NCBI GenBank assembly: GCA_963920635.1
Contig: OY987303.1
Location: 58,676,278-58,740,277, forward strand
Source of the DNA: Pseudeuparius sepicola
Taxonomy: Eukaryota > Arthropoda > Insecta > Coleoptera > Anthribidae
DNA: 64,000 nucleotides
Direction of reading: 5' to 3'
Positions 55,750 to 64,000 of the stretch are shown one piece after another; the stretch's first letter is position 1, and each line of letters begins with the position of its first letter. Position numbers and translations under genes: made by a program. The notes beneath the pieces are model-generated. The model saw nothing but the letters and a program-made list of their open reading frames with translations, did not search any database and had not been told where the DNA came from.

Positions 55750-58339
55750 TCTATACTATACATCCTGTATACTGTCCTGTATATTAATTCTTCAAAATCG
55801 CCCTTGCTTCTTTCGACACCTCGCACATCCGACAACGCAGCGAGCGATAGCCACAAGTGTTCAGAAGAAAGTTTAGATCGCCGCTTCCAACCTCCCGACA
55901 AAACTCATTATTGTTGGGGCTAATTTATAAGACGGCCGGGCGGTGCACAGCATCGAAACTTGTTTCCTGCTTGCTTTAAACATTCACAAGTGTTTCCAGC
56001 GGACCGCCTGCGTTCTGGCTTGGAATAAATTCATTCTTCGGCACTGCTTTCTTGAGCGACCTAAACATAAATTGTGACCGGGGGAGAGATCTTAAAAGGT
56101 CGGATTACACAGCACCATTTCACGTTCGAGAATGGTAAACAAGTGTGCGCTGGCCAGAGATGTTTTATTTGTTTTTCAATCGTTCTTGCATTTTTGCAAT
56201 TTTGGTTTGGAATATATAAAATGACAAAAAGTGCTATGTCAGCTTTTATTATACCTATGAATAGGTAGCGGTGTTCTTAAATAAAACTTGGTCTAGAGAC
56301 TTCAAGTACAGAATACTTGATTTTTGGAAGCATTCGTACTTCGTAGTAGGTAGGTACTGGAGACCTTGAGGCAAAGTACCTAGTCGGTGTACCTACTCTG
56401 AAAGGGTGTTCCGAATGTAAATGTCAAAAGAAAGATACATTATAATCCTAAACTTGAAGAAACTCATTGCGAACATAAAAGTATATCTACTACAGAAAAT
56501 ATTATTTGTTGCCTGGCAATATTATTTTAGTCTCTCGTCGCAGAATCCATCAAGGTTACTCACGTAGGTACGGGAATATACACAGTTTGTCAACAAACAA
56601 TTGTATTTCCAAATAAATACCAGTACAACGTTATTTCCTGTTCAGAAAAATTGAAGTGTTTGTCTGAATAGGTAAATAAGGTTTAACAATTATTGAGAAA
56701 TATCACATGATCAATGAAGATTGAAAATACCTACTGGTAGGTATACCTATTTTAGTATATAGCTATATTATTATATATAGGTCTGTGATACTACAAAATT
56801 TTTGCTAAAAATGTTCCAATCATTTTCAGGACAAAAAAAAAACAGTAAAGGATTGTTAGGGTTATACATAAATTTAACGTATTAACTCATTATTGTAACT
56901 GTATAAAATGTTTTCAACCGAAGTAATCAATATTTTCAGCCAACAATCAATTTAAAACGGCAATTAAACTTCGCTTAATGTTGTTGGAACACATGTCCAG
57001 CCCAAGTGGGATACATAAAATAATAAATGAAATGAATTGGCGCCAAGAGACTGCAAGTGAAATCTCATATTAAACTCTATCAACATGATAATACATTGTT
57101 GCCAATGTGAAGGCCTTCTCTCTGTACGCTGCTAAAAGTTACCATTATAGAAATTATTTAAATATTTTAATAAAGAGCTTTCTCATATTTATATGCTTTC
57201 TGTTTCTGTTCTTTCGGCAACCTAAATATCCAATCTATATTTTCATCTACTTAACATATGGAACCAAACAATCTGTCAAATATTTATCGAATGGGCCATT
57301 TCTCAGGTCTGAAACCGTTGCATGCAACAGATAAGTCTCGAAGCTTAAGTCTTGTGTAAATATATAGAACGTCTCCGTTGTTCGTTGGTTTATTTAGCGA
57401 ATAAAAACCGACCAATTCTGCGCGGATAAGGCATTCCTTATTCCTTATCCGTGTTTGACTTCGTCAAACACTCGCCACCTTATCTCGAAGGCCAGCTTAT
57501 AACAATGCTTTGTTTCACGTTGAAAATATATCTTCGCTAGGCAGTACGTCAGTGTATAAAGTTGGCAAAGAAAGCTCCGATTTTATACACCACGAAATTA
57601 TTCTAACAAAAATATATTTCACACGGTCAAATGTTGCTACAAATAAACCAATAGTCCAGTTTGCAGCGCCCAATTGGCCATATCGTCTAGATTGAAGCCA
57701 GCTGAAGCCAATTATAATGGTTGCCTGTTGGCCCCTGGGGTCAATCGTTGGATCGCTCTAAAAAACCGAGCGTATAAAATTTTCCGGCACTGTTGCCATT
57801 TAATAACCAAATGGCCTTTTTTGATAGGCGCAGTGCTAAATGCCACAAGGCACTCCCAGATAGTTGTTTTAAACTACATCAAAGGATCTGGTTGGTAGTG
57901 ATATCTGGCAATCTGAAAGGTGCAAACAATTCGTTTTGTTCCCGAGTAAAAATCACGTGTGGATAATAGCAGTAGCATGGTGGGTATTCCGTAGAGCGTG
58001 TCAGCTATTTCGGCTCGGAGATGAAAGTGTTTTCTTATTATTCGAAAGTTATTTACAAAAGTCCGGAGGCAGGCGTCGAGGTGTTTGCACTTTGAATGTC
58101 AGCCAAAATTAGCGGGAAAACGTTGAATCATGGCGCACTGACGAAACGCAGAAACAAAGAGTGCACCACTTGTAATAATAGGCCCCTTTCTCAAACCACA
58201 ACACAACAAATGTGAGGAACTAAACGCAAAATTTTCGATCATGGTTATTTCGAAAGCAGCTTCACGTTATGAGTTATGATTATTTTTCCCACAAATAGAT
58301 CATGCTTGGACTTATGTCCTATTTTATTTTTATCCTAAA
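55750..58339. other. Unique DNA; moderately GC-rich start, two adjacent hairpins at 57.4 kb
   Basis: No gene is supported. The stretch to about 56060 is GC-richer. The remaining sequence is AT-rich with short frames. Confidence 0.35.
57423..57471. repeat. Two adjoining perfect hairpins
   Basis: CGGATAAGG pairs with CCTTATCCG across an 11-nt loop (57423-57451). The next stem, GTGTTTGAC with GTCAAACAC across TTC (57451-57471), starts on the last base of the first. Neither has a flanking duplication. A role as an RNA or DNA structure is possible but unsupported. Confidence 0.6.
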
Positions 58340-58346
58340 CACTACC

Positions 58347-59500
58347 CACAACCTTCTTAAGCGTACAAGCCCTGTGCAAACATGTGGCAACGCCGCAGCG
58401 GGACGGTTCAACGGGTCTATGCAGTCTAGAGCAGTCTTCACTTTGGCTTAGTTTATCTTTTCTAATAAATGTTCAACCCTCTTTTTAATTATAACTAAAT
58501 ACGTTTATGAACTTTGTTTCAATAATTGAGTAAGTAGGTTTGTTTAATAGACAATATAAGCAGTACCAAGTAACAAAATATACACATAAGTATAAGTATT
58601 TATAATAAATACGATTCCTGGTGTGGATAGGTACATTTTCGACAAATATTATGGTAAATTTGGGCAAATAGAGGGGACTACATTTTGTTGTAAGTCGAAT
58701 TTTTGTGAGAATTTTTCGCAAAGTGCGCCATCAGACATTACCTATCTTCTCTCATGGTTAAATTTTCATAAAAATACAAACAACAAGGGAACAGAGAATA
58801 GCATGTTGTGAAGGAGAGTAATCTCTTCTGATTGAAATGGCAGTTAGGGCCAATTTCATACTACATTCAACTAAATTATCTTTTGAGTTTAACATTAGGT
58901 AAAGAAACTTTTGCAACAATACTAAACAATGGTTGGATTGTTAGAAACCTCCTTTAATTTTAAAGGGTACTTTAGTTTGTCTATGCAATTGGCCCTTAAT
59001 CATTTTATTCTTAAATTTTCGCCCTTTGGAAAGCCCAAATCGAATACAAGTTGACAGTTGACCGCTTGGCGTCAAGCAAAGAAAACCTAGCTACCTACTT
59101 CAAGTTATTATTACGATTTGACTTACAGCCAGGTATACATATAACCCATAAACAAGGATATAATTAAGTTCTAGCTTCCTTCGACGGTTCTAAGCATCTT
59201 GAGGCTTGAAATTGTAAAGGAACGATTCTTCACTTCGAACTTAAATGTTTCATTTTTTGCACAAACAAAACAAATTTATAAAAAAGCTGTCGCCAGCACT
59301 TTGGTCTGTCTGTTTCCACCCAGAGACACACTGCCTCGTCGTAGCAATCTGGCGACGATAGCACTACCCGCACTACACAAATTAATTCTGGTAAATTTCT
59401 TGTAAACTCAACTGACAGGGAGTGACAGGCCATGCCGCGCAGACCCGCAAACCATGTTGTCAGCTTTCTCAACTTCAGGGCTTTCCTAGACACGGCTGTG
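58347..59500 (+). mobile_element. Fam-D copy 2 (1.15 kb)
   Basis: Starts CACAACCTTCTTAAGCG and ends ACGGCTGTG. It is closely similar to copy 1 along its length, including GGTGTGGATAGGTACATTTT and the GC-rich right part, but its insertion site is different. Flanks CACTACC and ACTATCC suggest an eroded 6-7 bp duplication. Short frames on both strands are not conserved in copy 1 and are not called. Confidence 0.8.
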
Positions 59501-60323
59501 ACTATCCTATTCGTTGGAGGTATGCCACCGATCTAATTGAATTTAGTGTTGTAGTCAAATAGTGTCAACGTCATATTTATCTCTTTCATATTTATTTGAT
59601 TTCTTATTATGGCTGTATAACACATTGTATGCCAGACAAAACTTCTGAAGTGAATTTTTAACAGGGTCATTGAATTCACCTTGTGCTTTGAAAAAAACCG
59701 AAAAAAAAGTAATTACCTAACATTTTTTAAATAATCAACCGATTGTAAAATTTGTAAAGAATGTATAATTTAGTTAATTAATTTGTATTCAATATTTAAA
59801 TATTATACATTCCTGTTCTAACTTTGTTTTAGATCCTGTTGAGAATGGCAACGACATGTTGTTTGGGATCTAAATGACCAGCACAAGACTGAGAAGAATT
59901 TGCTTTAATTTTTAAGAATCTGGCGTCAATAATTCATGTTTTTTTTTATTTCACCTCGGTAGTAAACCTGCCTACCTAGTATTTTCTATTCACGGACTGT
60001 CGCTTCTTCCTACAACCGAGCACTCCATGTATGAAGGTCATTTTTCAAAGAACATCATTAATTATAGAATCACGGAATAACATAATAAATTACTTTTTCA
60101 ATTGGGTGTTTTTATTCATAACGACTCTATTTTTATGCCGGTTTTTTCAATGGTAAACAATCCCGGATATTCTATTTGAACCAAACCAATCATTAAGGTA
60201 AGTAATTTCACTAATTTCAGGTAAATATAGGTCAGAGAGAAGGAATTGAGGGGACACACGGACACACGCATATGTATGGGTGTATCTGGTCCAGGAACAT
60301 TAAATGTCTGAACGAGAAATAGT
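59501..60323. other. AT-rich unique DNA, nothing recognised
   Basis: No gene or family match was seen. Confidence 0.4.
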
Positions 60324-61045
60324 TGTAATATCACAAGTGCCGGAAATGTTATCGATAATTTTTTCGAAAGCGCTATTTTGCCTAGAAAGATCACGAGTAA
60401 AAAAATTGGTCTTTTATTTTATCTCTGAAAATAAAAGCCCAATTTGTACGAGTGGTTTTGTTAATGGGCAAAATAGGGTTTGAGAATAAAATTATTTAGA
60501 AAAATTTCCGGTATTTGTCGAGATTATTTCACGAATATGATTTAATAATTTCTGTATTAATTTTTTCTATGTTTACATTTCCAAAACGACTCTTTTTGAA
60601 CGAGTTTCTTGACAGCTTCGACTATGTAGCGTTCAAGTAAACAAACATGACGCTTGGATATCCAAGGCAAATGCGATTATACCTACACCCTGTCAGAGTT
60701 GGTTTATTTAAAAATTTAAACGGAGACGGAGGTCTAATAACAACAATTTAACAATGTAAAAGTTATATAAATTCATTGCTACGATGCTTAATAATATCGC
60801 AACATAATTTACAAGCTGCATAATTTAGAACAGTGTAAAACACACCAATTTTAAGAAGTACGCGTTTGTATCGAACAGATTCGTGGTTGCTAAACAACGA
60901 AGTGATAATTGCACAAGTGGTATTTACCGCTTTGGTTTGCACAAGTGCAATTATCACTAGCAGAGGCATATGCAATCATATGATTGGTTGGATTTTTATG
61001 GAAGGAGTTATCTTATTGGATGCAAGCTGTATGAGGGAAATAATC
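60324..61045 (+). mobile_element. Fam-C copy 3 (about 0.72 kb)
   Basis: Begins GTAATATCACAAGTGCCGG and ends ATGAGGGAAATAATCATTG, in the same orientation and order of landmarks as copy 1. It contains a small duplication near 60967 (CATATGCAATCATATGATTG) absent from copy 1. The left CACAAGTG end lacks the ATTGGTTGG module. Confidence 0.75.
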
Positions 61046-63368
61046 ATTGTAAGATAACCTTGTACACTGTACAACATTTCTCAGCTGGAAAGGGGTTGGG
61101 CAGTGGACATCGTAGACACACATAATATTTGACTTTCCAAGTTATGAAATGTAGCTTATTTCCAAATTAGTGGCGACATTAGAGGTAAGAAAATTTTTGT
61201 TATATATTTGCCGATTCTTTATTGATTTGATTGATGCATAATGGGGTGGACAGCCAACTTTATATTTTCAATATTCCTGTACTGTATCCCAAATTTATAG
61301 ATATTTGTAGCTGTAGAATATTTTTTAAACAGTTGTTTTCTTCGTGATATCTAATACATCGTCAATAATACTCGTACATCTTCGATATCGATAGTCGCAA
61401 TATTTGAAAGAAGCCTAGAGGGCTATCTGTTCTTGACTCGGAGGGGTCTCGAGTGTTATCTAACGAGGACAAACGTTGATCAGTAAATATTTTTCGACAA
61501 ACACGAATCGACGCATCGACTTTATCGTCCATTGCCGGATAAATAATCGTCGGCCGAAAACATCTCGAGATAACGCGGAAATCAAACAGCTCGCTTCTTA
61601 TCTCGCCCTTAAAAATGCTTTTGAAGTTCAGGGCATACTATATCGAGTATACGAATAACACGTATAGCAACAATAATTTAATTTTCTCCCAAAAAATATT
61701 CTAAATAGCATTCATTCTGTTCAACGAATGAGGATCGGCGATAGCTTTGTTGTCATGTTTCTTAAACAACAACAATGTAAAACATATGAATTAGAGGCAA
61801 TCAAATGAACTGGCGGAAGATTCCATCCACTTACTTGGCGTTCACCAGTAAATTGGCACTTAGACTACCACCGTAATAACATGCTCGCTCGATATTTATG
61901 AAACGAAATTATACTTCTCAACATGCTACCTAAAGTGACACACATAATTATTTGTGTATGTACGGAAATATTGAGTCAGATATATTTCTAATGTGTCGAT
62001 TGTATATAGAAAGCAGCGACTTGTACTCCGTTGTTATTATTTTTGGAGCTCCTCTGACATTATTAACCTTTCCCAAGAGAGGCGTAAGTGTAATTATGTT
62101 AATCCGTGTCGAGGAGGCAACTGAAAGTGAGAGTTAATGTGAAAGCGCTCGTTGCCTCGCTACACAGAACATTTTCCAAAACAAATTCTACCCGGTAGTC
62201 GGTAGTCGGAAATAAAAACGAGCGATTGGCTAATACGAGTTGTAGTTTGATTGGCCACACATGCTTGGGTTTGGGTATCAACTGAACAGGAAAAGGCACT
62301 TTACATAACATACATAGATTATTACATAGAATATACTAGATATCTAGATTGATCACAATGGCCGTTATTAGCATTTACGAAATAAGCCTAATAACTACCA
62401 CTGTGATAAATATTTTTAAATAATAAATTTAATAATAACTTTTGTCTCGATCTACAGATCGAAAAAAGCCATTTTATGGGTCAAAATGTTGAATCACCAC
62501 ATACGTGCTGTGCAGAAATTCTAATTTTCCTCAAAAATTTTCTTATGCGACCTCAATGAAATTTTACATGTTCGTATGCACAAAAATGAGCCGTTTCCAA
62601 ATTTGAACACAAAAGTGTATGGGGCTTATTAAAAAAAACAAAGTTGGTTATCATAGCAAGGAAATGACCGGCTTCCAAAAAAAAATTCAAGATTACCAAA
62701 ATATGCATATAGCAGATAGATCAACTGAAAAACTCTTGTCTGAAACATTTTTTTATACAAGGTGTATTTAAAAAGTTATATACATTATTCCAGCTAAATT
62801 GGGCACCCTGTAATACTATATGTAGAGAAAAAAGTAAAACTCCTCTATTTATTGGATTAAAAGGCTGGTCAAAGTACTGAGTGGTATTCAAAGTATTGTC
62901 AAAGAGCGGGAAATTTGAAATTTACACTTAAAGCACATGCGATTTTCCTGTTTTAGCTGTATCCCTTCTTCTTCTTCTTCTTCTTCTTCTCTTCTTGAAG
63001 CGGTAATCAGCTATTACTGAAAGTAGCTCTGATGTACATACTCAGTTCAGTAATAAGTAATAACCACGTGGATGCTCATAGTTACATAACAAAACAAACC
63101 GCAAAATTATGTGTATTTAAGTACTATGTACATATCGGCATTTTGGTATTTGCTAAAACACAAAAACATGGGTGTATCTTATTCAAATAACAATATTTTC
63201 ACAGGCAAATTTATTGCCAGCCACATTGGAAAATTCCAAATACTATTCACTATTTTCTTAAGAAATTCCAATATTCCATAAAGCATTTATAGTTTTTTTG
63301 AAATTTTAAAGGATATTTTTGATTGGTGGCCTTCGTTCTTGCTTTCTTATGAAACGTAGTCAAGCATA
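61046..63368. other. Unique DNA with a CTT microsatellite
   Basis: A slightly GC-richer patch at 61430-61650 has a 60-residue frame with no domain. TACAAGGTGTATT (about 62755) facing GGGCACCCTGTA (about 62812) may be a tiny Fam-E remnant. No gene is supported. Confidence 0.35.
62965..62995. repeat. (CTT)n microsatellite
   Basis: About nine CTT units with one interruption (TCTCTTCTTG). Confidence 0.95.
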
Positions 63369-63690
63369 CAGGGTGATCCAAATACATTGGTAACTCCGTT
63401 AGTATTAAATATACAAAAACCGTTAAATTAGCAAAGTGTACGTTATCGTTGAATGAGGGAATAATTCACTCAACGACGTTATCTAACGTCGAGTTTTTTT
63501 AGATAAAAATATCACATTTTATTAAATTGTTATTGCACAGTTGTATCTATATATTCTTTCAGGAAAGCCATTGAAATTTGGAATAAAAATAATTGTGATT
63601 AACCTGTCGCTATGATGAAAAACGCATAATGCAAATTAGAATAATGAATACCTAACAAATATTGGGCCGCACTAAATTCGGATCATCCTG
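63369..63690. mobile_element. 322-bp TA-flanked Fam-E element carrying a micro-hairpin
   Basis: TA|CAGGGTGATCCAAAT on the left and ATTCGGATCATCCTG|TA on the right are inverted copies with two differences in 15 bases. The interior is AT-rich and non-coding and contains the 29-bp insert at 63447-63475. Confidence 0.65.
63447..63475. mobile_element. 29-bp micro-hairpin with exact 7-bp TSD ACGTTAT
   Basis: Left arm CGTTGAATGA, right arm TTCACTCAACG; ends CGTTGA and TCAACG pair exactly. ACGTTAT occurs at 63440-63446 and 63476-63482. The arms align with those of the 28407-28438 insert (C(A/G)TTGA(G/A)T(A/G)A), so both belong to one group. Confidence 0.75.
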
Positions 63691-64000
63691 TATAAGGACA
63701 TTAGCAATTCTTTCATGCTCGATGTACAGAGACATGCATAAATCATAAGGTGTTCCATGTATAAATAGGCACTTTGTAAGAATTGTTGTTGCGACACAGG
63801 ATACATAGACGTTGGAATATCGGGAAACTCAGTTTATAATTCGTGTAGTTTTATTATCATAGAAGAACCTGTCGTAAACTAAACATATGTATATTACCCA
63901 TACCCAGTGTTGTTCAATGCCCTGGCGAAAAAATGTTGTGTTCATTCTGCAGTGAAAGGAAAAGGAAGCGGAAACGCAAAATCGCGAGTATAAACAACGG
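63691..64000. other. Unique DNA to window end, nothing recognised
   Basis: A frame opening at about 63932 (MLCSFCSERKRKRKRK) runs off the window end; it is basic and has no recognised domain, so it is not called as a gene. Confidence 0.3.

Noticed and set aside
1..64000. tRNA, rRNA, endogenous viral genes or retrotransposon reverse transcriptase
   Set aside because: No convincing tRNA B-box with a cloverleaf, no rRNA sequence, no reverse transcriptase or viral protein motif was seen in the translations read.

Overview
This window looks like non-genic DNA from an animal nuclear genome, most likely an insect. It is AT-rich, has no long open reading frames, and is dense in decayed cut-and-paste DNA transposons (Tc1/mariner, hAT, a THAP/P-like relic) and foldback MITEs. 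Words such as TAGGTACCTA and TACAGGGTGTCCC recur; my impression is that they suit lepidopteran, hemipteran or coleopteran genomes, but I cannot fix the order. I found no complete host gene, tRNA, rRNA, CRISPR array or recognisable virus. All boundaries were set by eye and are good to about 10 bp unless a target-site duplication (TSD) fixes them.

Most of what can be supported is repeat families, named here for convenience. Fam-A has nine copies (about 7 kb): a terminal module, 1-4 tandem units of about 120 bp carrying GCCAT (YY1/Pho-like) motifs, and a long AT-rich hairpin. Fam-B has three copies of about 0.8 kb, each with TIR CTGGACC and a 7-bp TSD. Fam-C has three copies built from CACAAGTG motifs. 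Fam-D has three copies with TIR CAC(A/T)(A/G)CC and 7-bp TSDs. Fam-E is a set of palindromic elements that start TA|CAGGGTG or a near variant. Two degenerate Tc1-like transposase copies sit at 22.5 kb (+) and 40 kb (-).

Layout. 0-15 kb: Fam-A copies, a GATC minisatellite element, one Fam-B, two palindromes. 15-24 kb: mostly unique, plus two Fam-D and one Tc1 relic. 24-36 kb: Fam-E palindromes, three Fam-A, one Fam-C. 36-49 kb: Fam-B, Fam-C, Tc1 relic, two Fam-A, then a Fam-B interrupted by a 391-bp foldback. 49-56 kb is the most layered part: an internally deleted hAT element with an intact-looking promoter, a GC-rich block, a 1-kb TIR element, a TTTCCGCAC motif cluster, and a 2-kb Fam-E element enclosing a decayed THAP-domain gene. 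56-64 kb: Fam-D, Fam-C and unique sequence.

The most unusual signal is a set of micro-hairpins (about 29-35 bp, one longer relative of 89 bp). They are almost pure palindromes, and the best ones are flanked by exact 7-bp TSDs. One interrupts the end of a Fam-A copy at a site that is empty in other copies, so it looks like a true insertion. Fam-B and Fam-D also make 7-bp TSDs, and the window holds a THAP-domain relic of the type found in P-superfamily transposases. A single shared mobilising activity is possible but unproven. The second notable item is the hAT remnant, whose retained 5' end has five 10-bp GGAAGTT-type units, a TATA box and an initiator in hsp70-like arrangement.
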